Below, piece by piece: positions 23,744 through 31,267 of a DNA stretch of 33,905 nt. Made by a program: the position numbers and the translations under genes. Every line of letters starts with the position of its first letter. Position 1 is the stretch's first letter. Below the pieces are notes generated by a model, which ran no database searches, had not been told where the DNA came from, and was given only the letters and a program-made list of their open reading frames with translations. This DNA is from an uncultured Bacteroidales bacterium (GTDB lineage Bacteria; Bacteroidota; Bacteroidia; Bacteroidales; UBA932): positions 7,743 to 41,647 of the forward strand of contig ONTQ01000026.1 in assembly GCA_900320795.1 (NCBI GenBank), written 5' to 3'.

Positions 23744-24250
23744 TTACTTCTGCTCTTTCTTCTTGGCAGCGGCTACCGTGGCGTCGTACATGATGGGAGT
23801 ACCAATCATGATGGAAGCGTAGGTACCGATGATGACACCCAGGCACAGGGCCACGGCCAGACCGCGGATGCTTTCGCCGCCGAAGATGGCGATGGTGAGC
23901 ATCGGGAGGAGGGTGGACACCGAAGTGTTGAGGGTACGGGTGAGGGTGGCGTTCAGAGCGGTGTTCACCGTGGTGCGGAAGTCTTCCTTCGGGTGCAGGC
24001 CCCTCTGCTCACGGATACGGTCGAAGATAACCACGTTATCGTTGATGGCGTAACCGATGATGGTCAGGATAGCTGCGATGAAGGTTTGGTCAACGTCCAG
24101 GTTGAACGGCAGGATACCGTTGAACAGGGAGAAGAAGCCAATCACGATGAGGGCTGTGTGGGCCAGGGAGACCACGCCGCCGAGACCCCAGGTCCAACCC
24201 TTGAACCGGAAGGCGATGTAGGCGAAGATGGCCAGCAGAGCCAGGAACAC
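23744..24250 (-). pseudogene. secF: SecF end of a broken secDF gene
   Basis: SecF part of the SecDF protein-export accessory complex, which uses the proton gradient to help pull proteins through SecYEG. The frame codes for the last four or so membrane helices with the SecF motifs DQTFIAAILTIIGYAINDNVVIFDRIREQRGL and FGGESIRGLAVALCLGVIIGTYAS. The first ATG is at 24250, but homology (TIARDITRSAFIAVFLALLAIF) reaches back to 24289, where the frame meets the end of the SecD-side homology. So this is not a gene with its own start; it is the out-of-frame continuation of the upstream piece. Confidence 0.85.
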
Positions 24251-26514
24251 GGCGATGAAAGCGCTGCGGGTGATGTCGCGGGCGATGGTCTCATCTGGGC
24301 GTCACCACCGAACTGTTTCACTTCCACGGAATACTGGTCGATACCGGCAGCCTGGGCGGCCTCTTCGAAGGTGGCTTCTACGGAAGCGCGGACCTCTTCA
24401 GCGGTAACGCTCTTGTCGAAGCGAACCACATAGGTACGGCCACCGGTGAAGTCAACACCGTAGCTGAAGCCCTTGAAAGCGATGGAAGCGATGGAGATGA
24501 CGATAAGGGCACCGGAGATGATGTAAGACCATTTCTTCAGGCCGATGAAATCCACCTTCGTGTTCTTGAGGATATTGGCGGTGAGTTTGTTGCTCATGGC
24601 CACCGTCTTACCGCGCTGGATGCGGTCATCGAAGATGATGCGGGTGATGAAGATAGAGGTGAGCACCGAAGTGATGATACCGATGATCAGCGTGGTAGCA
24701 AAGCCCTGCACAGGACCGGAACCGAAGATATAGAGGATGATACCGGTAATGAGGGTGGTGAGCTGACCGTCGATGATGGCGCTGTAAGCATTCTTGTAAC
24801 CGTCGTGTACGGCGAGCGAGAAGCCCTTGCCGGCGGCCAGTTCTTCCTTGATACGCTCATAGATGATCACGTTGGCATCCACGGCCATACCCAGCGTCAG
24901 GACCAGACCGGCGATACCGGGCAGGGTGAGGACGGCGCCGAAGGAAACCAGCACACCGAACAGCAGCAGCACGTTGCACAGCAGGGCGATGTCTGCGATG
25001 ATACCGGCACCCTGGTAGAAGAACACCATGTAGATGAGTACCAGGCAGAAGGCGATGAGGAAGGAAATGAGACCGGCCTTGATGGATGCGGAACCCAGGG
25101 AAGGACCTACGACCTGCTCCTGAATGATGGTGGCAGGGGCGGGGAGCTTACCGGATTTGAGCACATTGGCCAAGTCTTCGGCTTCCTGCACGTCGAAGTT
25201 ACCGGTGATTTCAGAGGAACCGCCTGTAATTTCGGTGTTTACGGTAGGATAGGAATATACCAGACCATCGAGGACGATGGCGACCTGCTTGCCGATGTTG
25301 TCCTTGGTGAGACGGGCCCAGATGGAGGCTCCCTCGGCATTCATGGTCATGGAGACGGAAGGGGCTCCGTTGCCGCCCTGCTGTGCACCGTTGAAGTTCA
25401 CGCGGGCGTCGGTCACGACACCGCCGTCGAGCGGAGCCTTGCCGTCACGGGAGTTCACTTTGATGGCAACCAGTTCATACAGGTTGGTTCCCTGGACGAA
25501 TTCGGTGGGCTTTACGGACCACAGACCGCGGAAACCGGCCGGCAGGACGTCGGCGGCCATGGCCAGGTACTGGTTCACTTTCACGGTATCCACACCCTGG
25601 GCGAAGCCGATGCAGGCGTTGTTCCAACCGGAGGGAGAGAGCACCTCGAAGAGCGGATTGGCCACGGTGGTGGTATCGCCGAGGTTGCGCAGGATTTCGC
25701 TCACGCGGGCGTCCACGGCATAGAGGTCAACCTCATTGCCCTGATAGGTGGGCCAGAATTCGAGGGAAGCGGTACCCTGCAGGAGTTTGCGCACACGTTC
25801 GGGGTCCTTCACGCCCGGCAGTTCGATGAGGATCTTGCCGGAGTTGCCCACCTGCTGGATGTTGGGCTGGGTAACGCCGAAGCGGTCAATACGGTTGCGG
25901 AGTACGTTGAAGGAATTGTCAACGGCGCTCTTGGCCTCGCTGCGGATGACGTTCACAACCTCTGCGTTGGTGGCGTCGTTGGACACTTTGTCACGCAGTT
26001 CGTAGGTGGCGAAAATCTCGGCCAGACGGCGCTGGGGAGCCACCTGGTTCCAAGCCTCTGCGAACAGGCCGATGAAATCCTGGCTGGAGTTCACGTTGTT
26101 GGCCTTGGCCTGTGCGAGGGCAGCCACGAAATCCGGGTCTGTGCTGTTGCCGGACAGGGCTTTCACGAGGTCCTCGAGCTGAACCTGCAGCATGACGTTC
26201 ATACCGCCCTTGAGGTCCAGACCCAGGTTGATTTCCTTTTCCTTTACGCTCTTGAAGGTGTATCCGAGGAACACTTTCTCTGCACTGACGGAGTCAATAT
26301 AGGCTCTGTTTCTGATGTTGGCCACGGAGTCCTGAACATATTCACGGACATCGGCGGGCACATTGTTTGATTCTACGAACTGCAGGGCCTGCTGTTCAGC
26401 GTATTTGGCGGCCTTTTTCTCCTGCAGGCGGGTTACCACCGTGAAGGAAAGCTGCCAAATGCTGGCAATGGCGAGCAGAATCGCTACGAATCGAATCCAA
26501 CCTTTGCTTTGCAT
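24142..26514 (-). CDS. secDF: SecD plus start of SecF, frame-broken fused SecDF
   Basis: The fused SecDF of Bacteroidota. Residues 1-741 are good: N-terminal membrane helix, GLDLKGGMNVMLQV, P1 periplasmic domain, the SecD membrane block (YERIKEELAAGKGFSLAVHDGYKNAY-type region), and the SecF start YGVDFTGGRTYVVRF to VEVKQFGGDAQMR. After 24289 the frame turns to a random tail (PSPATSPAALS...) that stops at 24142. True SecF text goes on in the other frame. Between QMR and TIARDI about 40-70 residues of the SecF periplasmic loop that other SecF proteins have are missing, so a deletion not divisible by three is the best explanation. Total recoverable length (about 741 + 181) is below the roughly 1000 of the family. 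Either a true lesion or an assembly error. Confidence 0.85.
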   Translation of the reverse strand: MQSKGWIRFVAILLAIASIWQLSFTVVTRLQEKKAAKYAEQQALQFVESNNVPADVREYVQDSVANIRNRAYIDSVSAEKVFLGYTFKSVKEKEINLGLDLKGGMNVMLQVQLEDLVKALSGNSTDPDFVAALAQAKANNVNSSQDFIGLFAEAWNQVAPQRRLAEIFATYELRDKVSNDATNAEVVNVIRSEAKSAVDNSFNVLRNRIDRFGVTQPNIQQVGNSGKILIELPGVKDPERVRKLLQGTASLEFWPTYQGNEVDLYAVDARVSEILRNLGDTTTVANPLFEVLSPSGWNNACIGFAQGVDTVKVNQYLAMAADVLPAGFRGLWSVKPTEFVQGTNLYELVAIKVNSRDGKAPLDGGVVTDARVNFNGAQQGGNGAPSVSMTMNAEGASIWARLTKDNIGKQVAIVLDGLVYSYPTVNTEITGGSSEITGNFDVQEAEDLANVLKSGKLPAPATIIQEQVVGPSLGSASIKAGLISFLIAFCLVLIYMVFFYQGAGIIADIALLCNVLLLFGVLVSFGAVLTLPGIAGLVLTLGMAVDANVIIYERIKEELAAGKGFSLAVHDGYKNAYSAIIDGQLTTLITGIILYIFGSGPVQGFATTLIIGIITSVLTSIFITRIIFDDRIQRGKTVAMSNKLTANILKNTKVDFIGLKKWSYIISGALIVISIASIAFKGFSYGVDFTGGRTYVVRFDKSVTAEEVRASVEATFEEAAQAAGIDQYSVEVKQFGGDAQMRPSPATSPAALSSPCSWLCWPSSPTSPSGSRVGPGVSAAWSPWPTQPSS

Positions 26515-26588
26515 TTTGTTTATGTTTTATAAATATATTTTGTCAAAATTTGAGGCAGCGTCAATAGACACTACCGCAAAATAGGCTG

Positions 26589-26596
26589 CAAATTTA
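26589..26596 (-). promoter_or_regulatory. -7 box of secDF
   Basis: TAAATTTG on the minus strand fits TAnnTTTG and would give a leader of about 65-70 bases. No clear -33 box. Confidence 0.5.
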
Positions 26597-26657
26597 CTAA
26601 TTTTTTCTGATTTAAGAAATTTTTGGCCTTTTTCCCGGCTTTGTCGGAACAAATTCT

Positions 26658-26665
26658 TAATTTTG
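26658..26665 (+). promoter_or_regulatory. -7 box of the PD40/SPOR-like gene
   Basis: TAATTTTG fits TAnnTTTG, with the ATG 15 bases downstream. The nearest TTTG (26640-26643) is only 14 bases upstream, so the -33 box is doubtful. The 165-bp divergent gap 26515-26679 shows nothing else. Confidence 0.55.
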
Positions 26666-26679
26666 CAGGCTATTAACAA

Positions 26680-28188
26680 ATGAAGCGCATCCTATCGGGC
26701 ATACTTTTCCTGTTGTCGGCGGGGCTTTCCTCCCTGCAGGCCCAAAATATCATGGACGCCCCGGTGCCCATCACCATGCCCGTTGCACCCGCCCGGCTTT
26801 CCCCCGACGAGATTCTTGCCCGGGCCGACAGCCTCCACCGGGCCTACCGCTTCGAAGACGCCATCGGCCTGTATCTCTCCCTCGGAGAGGAAGGGAAGGC
26901 GGCCGCATCGCAGCATGCGCTCAACATGACCGATTTCTGTGCCAATCCCCAGGTGGTGGCCCGCCAGCGCTTTTCCCGCAAGGATTTCTTCCTGTATTAC
27001 CCGCTGGAGCCCCATGCCTGGCACGCCTCGCCCAACCCGCTGGACTCCCTGCAGGGCTATCCGCTCTACTATCCCAAGGGGGCCGATGTCATCTACTTCT
27101 CCGCCCCGGACCGTTCCGGCAGCCGCAGCCTCTTCGTAACGGAAGACCTGGACAGCCTCTGGCGCGCTCCCCGGCATATCGGCGAAGGGCTCCTCTCGAC
27201 CGGCAGCGAGATTTTTCCCATGCTTTCTCCGGACGGGAAAACGCTCTACTTCGCCTCGGACGGCCTTTTCGGCATGGGAGGCTACGACCTCTACTCCTCC
27301 TCCTGGGACGAGGAAAGCGCCTCTTGGGGCGATCCGGTGAACATGGGCTTCCCCTTCAGTTCTCCGGCCGATGATTTCCTCCTCGTGGACACGGCCGACG
27401 GCAAATACACCCTGTTCGCCTCCAACCGGGAATGCTCCCGGGATAGCGTATATATATATGTACTGGATTACGGCTCTTCCCGGCAGAGAAAACCCGTCCA
27501 CAGCCCCGAAGAACTGCAGCGCATCGCTTCCCTCCGCCCTTCGGCCGATCCTTCCCGCATCGACAACGGCTCCGCCGTGCAGTCGGCCACGGTGGGGAAT
27601 GCCAATACGCGTCTGTATATCCGCAAGATGGAAGAGGCCCGCGTCCTGCTGGACTCCATTTCCGTTGCCCGAACGCCCGCCAAACTGGATTCGCTCCGCG
27701 CATTGCTGGAAGAGGTGAACCTGGAACTCCGCCTGGTGGAACAGACCTTCCTGCAGAGCGGAGTGGTCACCACGGCCGAGGACCGTGAGGTGGTAGGGGC
27801 CGATCTGGGCTACACCTTCGCCAAAAACGCCATGGGCGGCCGTCTGAAGATGAAAGTCGGCCGGCATCCGTCCCACGCCTCCTTCCGGGTTGCACCTGTG
27901 GGCCGATTCGCCCAGGACCGCACCCTGCCGCCGGGCATCGTGTACCAGATCGAACTGTTCACGTCGCCCCGGCACGCCTCGCTGGAAGACATTCACGGCC
28001 TGACGCCGGTGTATGAGCGTCTGTCCTCCCAGCTCCGGTACACCTATTCCGTGGGTACTTATCCCACCTACGTCAGCGCCCTGCTGGATCTGAACGTAAT
28101 CCGCAGCCTCGGCTTCCCGGAGGCGCGCATCATGGCCTACCGCGACGGCCGTCCCATCCCCGTCTCCCTTGCCCGCAACGAAGAATAG
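26680..28188 (+). CDS. exported PD40 (WD40-like propeller) protein with SPOR-like C-terminus
   Basis: A 502-residue protein with a signal peptide (about 1-21, ends LQAQ). It has a short TPR-like helical pair (about 45-75, LARADSLHRAYRFEDAIGLYLSLGE), then beta-propeller repeats of the PD40 kind (GSEIFPMLSPDGKTLYFASDGLFGMGGYDLYSSS is split between two strands), a helical region (about 310-360) and a C-terminal SPOR-like domain (about 425-495, VYQIELFTSPRHAS ... RSLGFPEARIMAYRDG). The same three parts occur in periplasmic proteins of the Bacteroidota envelope, some of which bind peptidoglycan. No OmpA-type domain follows. It stands alone and converges with the lysoplasmalogenase gene. Confidence 0.78.
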   Translation: MKRILSGILFLLSAGLSSLQAQNIMDAPVPITMPVAPARLSPDEILARADSLHRAYRFEDAIGLYLSLGEEGKAAASQHALNMTDFCANPQVVARQRFSRKDFFLYYPLEPHAWHASPNPLDSLQGYPLYYPKGADVIYFSAPDRSGSRSLFVTEDLDSLWRAPRHIGEGLLSTGSEIFPMLSPDGKTLYFASDGLFGMGGYDLYSSSWDEESASWGDPVNMGFPFSSPADDFLLVDTADGKYTLFASNRECSRDSVYIYVLDYGSSRQRKPVHSPEELQRIASLRPSADPSRIDNGSAVQSATVGNANTRLYIRKMEEARVLLDSISVARTPAKLDSLRALLEEVNLELRLVEQTFLQSGVVTTAEDREVVGADLGYTFAKNAMGGRLKMKVGRHPSHASFRVAPVGRFAQDRTLPPGIVYQIELFTSPRHASLEDIHGLTPVYERLSSQLRYTYSVGTYPTYVSALLDLNVIRSLGFPEARIMAYRDGRPIPVSLARNEE

Positions 28189-28206
28189 GCTTTACCCCCC
28201 AATTAG

Positions 28207-28887
28207 TTAGTCGTCACCCTTTTCCAGGCGCACGGCACCCCAGGCCAGGAGGCACTGTGCCGCCACATAGGTGACCATCACCAGGAACTCCAGGAAAACC
28301 GTTCCACCGTTAAAGGTCTGAATGGCAATGAGACTGTCAGAGAAGGCAAAAAGAACGCCGCCCAAAGTAATGATCCACCACGTCGAGGGCCTCTTCAACC
28401 CACGGAGCACGCCGGAAAATCCGCTGAAAATCAGCATCATCAGCATGAAGCCATAAATGGCGAAAGGCACCAGGAACGTTCCTTTCACGCCGATTCCAAC
28501 GAGCAGCCCCGCCACAGCCGCCGCCATCACCGCCACAGCAATGGCCCATCGGCCTGCGGACAAGCCTTTCCAGGACTTTCCGCCAAAGAGGATGCAGTAG
28601 AAAACATGCCCGGCCAAGAAACAGCCAAGACCACAGGCGAAAGGAATGAAATTACTGGAAATGAGGAAGATATCTCCAGCGCAGCCCAACAGTTGCGCCA
28701 TTACCAGCAGACGGATGGCCTTGGATTCCATCCCGCCGGCGGCCGCCACGCTGGTAAGTGCTACAAGGGGCAGGAGGGCCGGTTTGACCATCGCCGCCAT
28801 TTCTGAATTGCCCATGAACCGGGCCGCGAAATTAACGAGAGAGGCTGCGAGCAAAAAACACGCAGGAAGAATCCAGGACTTTTTCAT
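28207..28887 (-). CDS. lysoplasmalogenase (YhhN/TMEM86 family)
   Basis: An integral membrane enzyme of 226 residues with about eight helices. Lysoplasmalogenases cut the vinyl-ether bond of lysoplasmalogens. The family motifs are visible: MVKPALLPL (33-41), LLGCAGDIFLI (about 66-76, in place of LLGDVFLL), CFLAGHVFYCILF (about 88-100), and GGVLFAFSDSLIAI (about 185-198) with its conserved serine and aspartate. Single gene, convergent with the PD40 gene, 18 bp between their ends. Plasmalogens occur in some gut anaerobes, so this fits an anaerobe. The assignment to the family is good; the actual substrate is inference. Confidence 0.85.
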   Translation of the reverse strand: MKKSWILPACFLLAASLVNFAARFMGNSEMAAMVKPALLPLVALTSVAAAGGMESKAIRLLVMAQLLGCAGDIFLISSNFIPFACGLGCFLAGHVFYCILFGGKSWKGLSAGRWAIAVAVMAAAVAGLLVGIGVKGTFLVPFAIYGFMLMMLIFSGFSGVLRGLKRPSTWWIITLGGVLFAFSDSLIAIQTFNGGTVFLEFLVMVTYVAAQCLLAWGAVRLEKGDD

Positions 28888-28931
28888 AGGAGCATAATTT
28901 TCCCATAAAAGTACAAATAATTCTTCAAAAA

Positions 28932-28962
28932 CTTGCGCTTTGTTAAAAAATCCGTATCTTTG
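28932..28962 (+). promoter_or_regulatory. promoter of tRNA-Ser
   Basis: TATCTTTG at 28955-28962 is the -7 box; CTTG at 28932-28935 lies 19 bases upstream as a weak -33. The leader up to the tRNA (28963-29026) contains two small hairpins (CCGTC/GACGG and a CCGG pair). Confidence 0.6.
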
Positions 28963-29026
28963 CAGTCCCGTCTTTTCATGACGGCCCGGGCAACTGCCCC
29001 GGAAAGTTTCAAATCGCTTTAAGCCC

Positions 29027-29117
29027 GGAGGGGTGGGTGAGTGGCTGAAACCAGCAGTTTGCTAAACTGCCGTACGGGTTATTCTGTACCACGAGTTCGA
29101 ATCTCGTCCCCTATCCG
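29027..29117 (+). tRNA. tRNA-Ser(GCU), abnormal acceptor stem
   Basis: Anticodon stem GCAGT/ACTGC with loop TTGCTAA gives anticodon GCU (serine, AGC/AGU codons). The D stem is GGT/ACC. The long variable arm (GTACGG/CTGTAC) marks a class II tRNA, and the T arm is ACGAG TTCGAAT CTCGT. The 5' acceptor strand is GGAGGGG (29027-29033), which would pair with CCCCTCC. The 3' strand is CCCCTATCC (29108-29116), with two extra bases. The discriminator is G (29117). CCA is not encoded. Confidence 0.85.
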
Positions 29118-29150
29118 CCGCCTGCCGGCCTTCGGCCTGGAAATGCTTCG

Positions 29151-29390
29151 TTGGTGCACGAGAGGGTAGTTTGCAGCAAGTCGTGCACGAAAAGAGGTTG
29201 TTTGGTGCACGAGGGGCCGAAAAGCGAGGTGTCGTGCACGAAAAGGGGTTGTTTGGTGCACGGGGGGCCGAAAAGCGAGGTGTCGTGCACGAAAAGAGGT
29301 TGTTTGGTGCACGGGCGGGTAGTTTGCGGCATGTCGTGCACGAAAAGAGGTTGTTTGGTGCACGGGCGGGTAGTTTGCAGCAAGTATGCC
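29151..29390. repeat. 51-bp tandem repeat with GTGCAC palindromes, about 4.5 copies
   Basis: TCGTGCAC occurs at 29181, 29232, 29283 and 29334, exactly 51 bp apart. Each unit has a conserved 32-base part (GTGCACGAAAAGAGGTTG then TTTG) ending in a second GTGCAC, and a 19-base part of two types: one GGCCGAAAAGCGAGGT-like, the other GGGTAGTTTGCAGCA-like. The array starts 34 bp after the tRNA. Fifty-one bp is 17 codons, and both strands are open through it (17-residue repeats with CTKRGCLVH or CTKQPLFVHD). The types of the 19-base part run B, A, A, B, B. Confidence 0.88.
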
Positions 29391-29435
29391 AGTTTCAAGG
29401 AACTCTTTGTGGTGACGGACCGCTTTATCAATACC

Positions 29436-29690
29436 ATGGAGTATGTCTATGACCCGTATTACGAAGGGGCCCGGTCCGTAACCAGTGCCGACGGCTGCTT
29501 TACCGTAAAACGCATGGGTTCGCTCATTGTGGTCAGCATAAACGCCACCAAAACAGCCGTCACCTATCGGGAAATGGCCGATGCCCTTTCGGCCCGCTAT
29601 GTCCGGAACAAAAAAGTAGTCAGATGCTTCGTCAATGCTAGCGGCACCGTCTCCATCAAATGTGCCGTCATAGATTCCCGCCTGCTGTAA
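29436..29690 (+). CDS. small orphan protein, unknown (possibly fused to repeat ORF)
   Basis: From the ATG at 29436 the frame codes for 84 residues (MEYVYDPYYEGARSVTSADG onward, ending AVIDSRLL). The same frame runs back without stop to 29151 through the tandem repeat, giving a 179-residue ORF with 17-residue repeats. The composition of the last 84 residues looks protein-like (hydrophobic SLIVVSINATK, amphipathic helix REMADALSARYV). I do not recognise it, and no good promoter or ribosome-binding site is visible. It is either a small real gene next to the repeat or a chance ORF. Confidence 0.4.
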   Translation: MEYVYDPYYEGARSVTSADGCFTVKRMGSLIVVSINATKTAVTYREMADALSARYVRNKKVVRCFVNASGTVSIKCAVIDSRLL

Positions 29691-29716
29691 AGATTTCTTA
29701 CAACCCGTCCGGAAGC

Positions 29717-29732
29717 CTTTACACTTTTACAC
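29717..29732 (+). promoter_or_regulatory. candidate upstream activator site of the response-regulator operon
   Basis: CTTTACACTTTTACAC; its complement reads GTGTAAAAGTGTAAAG. A like sequence (GTGTAAAGTGTA...CTTTACAC) lies at 32407-32434 upstream of the TolC-like gene. It is about 55 bases above the candidate -24 box. The rest of the 29691-29836 gap shows nothing else. Confidence 0.6.
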
Positions 29733-29786
29733 AGGGCCGATAATAATCAAACGCCTGAAACACAGCCACATGTCGTTATCGGCATG

Positions 29787-29800
29787 GGGCTTGTACTTGC
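29787..29800 (+). promoter_or_regulatory. candidate sigma54 promoter of the regulator-kinase operon
   Basis: GG at 29787-29788, ten bases, GC at 29799-29800 inside TTGC, as required for the -24/-12 type. The -24 flank (GGGGCTT) is a weak match to TGGCACG. Confidence 0.5.
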
Positions 29801-29836
29801 GAGGGAGAGAGAAAATGTGTAAATTCGCTTAGTTTT

Positions 29837-31267
29837 ATGGCTACAAAGAAAGGAAAGATACTGATTGTGGATGACAACGCCGGCATCCGCCAGGCGCTGA
29901 AAATTCTTTTGCCGCTGTCCTTCGAGGCGGTGGAGGCCATCCCGTCGCCGGCCACCCTGGTGGCGACGCTTGAACGCTTCCGTCCGGACGTCGTGCTGTT
30001 GGACATGAACTTCAACACCAGCATCAACACCGGCAACGAAGGCCTCTACTGGGCCACTGAAATCAAGAAGATGGTTCCGGATGTTGAGGTCGTCCTCTTT
30101 ACCGCCTATGCCGATATCCAGTTGGCCGTGGAGGGAATGAAGCGCGGTGCCTTCGACTTCATCGTAAAGCCCTGGGACAACGAAAAACTCATCGGCACCC
30201 TCACATCGGCCCGGGACAAGGCGAGGAAGGCGATGGGGAGAGATGCCCGATCGGGGTCGGGCATGACGGGAAATGGGCCGGGCATGACGGGAAATGGGTC
30301 GGGCATGACGGGAAATGGGCCGGGCATGACGGGAGACGTCATTGCCGGCTCGACCGGCAATCTGATGTACTGGGGCACCTCGCAGCCCATGGACGCCATC
30401 CGGAATACGCTCCGGAAAATCGCTCCAACCGACGCCACCGTACTCATCACCGGCGAAAACGGCACCGGCAAGGACGTCCTGGCCCGCGAAATCCACGCAG
30501 CCAGCCTCCGCAGCGACAGGCCGATGGTGGCCGTCGATGCCGGCGCCATCACCGAAACCCTCTTCGAGAGCGAACTCTTCGGCCATGTCAAAGGCGCCTT
30601 CACGGACGCCCACACCGACCATGCCGGCAAATTCGAACAGGCCGACGGCGGCACCCTCTTCCTGGACGAAATCGGCAACATTCCGCTGCATTTGCAAGCC
30701 AAACTCCTGCGGGCCATCCAGAGCCGGAGCATCGTCCGTGTGGGCGGCACGCAACCCATCCCGGTGAACATCCGCCTCATCTGTGCCACCAACATGAACT
30801 TGGAGGCCCTGGTGCGCGAAGGCCGGTTCCGCGAAGACCTTTACTACCGCATCAACACCGTCCATATCGCCCTTCCGCCCCTCAGGGAGCGCAAAGAAGA
30901 CATCGTCCCCCTGGCCGAGCGGTTCATGAAACAGTTTGCGGATCGATACCATCGGCCCCTCACGGAAATGGACGATAGTGCCAAAAAGGTCCTGGAAGCC
31001 GCCCGCTGGAACGGCAACATCCGCGAACTCCAGAACGTGATGGAAAAAGCCGTCATCCTGAGCGAAGGCAAAAGCCTCAGCGCCAAAGATTTGGACCTTC
31101 GGCCGGAGCCTGTCGCGGCCGATGGCTGGGAGTCGCTCGTCATGAACGAGGAGCAGCTGGTAAAAGAGGCCCTGCAGCGCTATGGAGGCAACATTTCCGC
31201 TGCGGCCAAAGCCCTCGGCATCAGCCGCCCCACCTTGTACGCGAAACTGAAGAAATACGGGCTGTAA
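29837..31267 (+). CDS. sigma54-type response regulator (NtrC family)
   Basis: A 476-residue regulator with three parts. The receiver (about 4-122) has the acidic pair D12/D13, the phosphoacceptor D56 (VVLLDMN) and K in FIVKPW. The AAA+ domain (about 175-400) has Walker A GENGTGKD, the sigma54 contact loop GAFTDA in place of GAFTGA, Walker B GGTLFLDEIGNI and the arginine-finger region REDLYYRIN. The Fis-type helix-turn-helix is at the end (about 440-476, NISAAAKALGISRPTLYAKL). The linker (about 137-167) consists of a seven-residue repeat (GMTGNGP) coded by 21-bp repeats. The stop overlaps the kinase start by one base. By position it controls itself and the downstream TolC-type gene. GAFTDA is, as far as I recall, common in Bacteroidota. 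Confidence 0.93.
   Translation: MATKKGKILIVDDNAGIRQALKILLPLSFEAVEAIPSPATLVATLERFRPDVVLLDMNFNTSINTGNEGLYWATEIKKMVPDVEVVLFTAYADIQLAVEGMKRGAFDFIVKPWDNEKLIGTLTSARDKARKAMGRDARSGSGMTGNGPGMTGNGSGMTGNGPGMTGDVIAGSTGNLMYWGTSQPMDAIRNTLRKIAPTDATVLITGENGTGKDVLAREIHAASLRSDRPMVAVDAGAITETLFESELFGHVKGAFTDAHTDHAGKFEQADGGTLFLDEIGNIPLHLQAKLLRAIQSRSIVRVGGTQPIPVNIRLICATNMNLEALVREGRFREDLYYRINTVHIALPPLRERKEDIVPLAERFMKQFADRYHRPLTEMDDSAKKVLEAARWNGNIRELQNVMEKAVILSEGKSLSAKDLDLRPEPVAADGWESLVMNEEQLVKEALQRYGGNISAAAKALGISRPTLYAKLKKYGL
30243..30330. repeat. 21-bp tandem repeat with palindromic element inside the response-regulator gene
   Basis: A hairpin ATGCCCGA (30243-30250) / TCGGGCAT (30257-30264) is followed by nearly four copies of a 21-bp unit (GGGCATGACGGGAAATGGG plus CC or TC). 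The reading frame is kept, giving GMTGNGP repeats. The hairpin resembles an intergenic palindromic element that entered the linker and then expanded. Confidence 0.75.

Noticed and set aside
24250-24300. Programmed frameshift in secDF
   Set aside because: No slippery heptamer or following structure at the joint, and family-conserved residues are missing, which points to deletion instead.
24805-26370. Plus-strand open frame (521 codons) over secDF
   Set aside because: Antisense shadow of secDF; composition without protein-like pattern.
29151-29390. CRISPR array
   Set aside because: The 19-base parts are only of two types and are themselves repeated; no spacers of phage-like variety and no cas genes.
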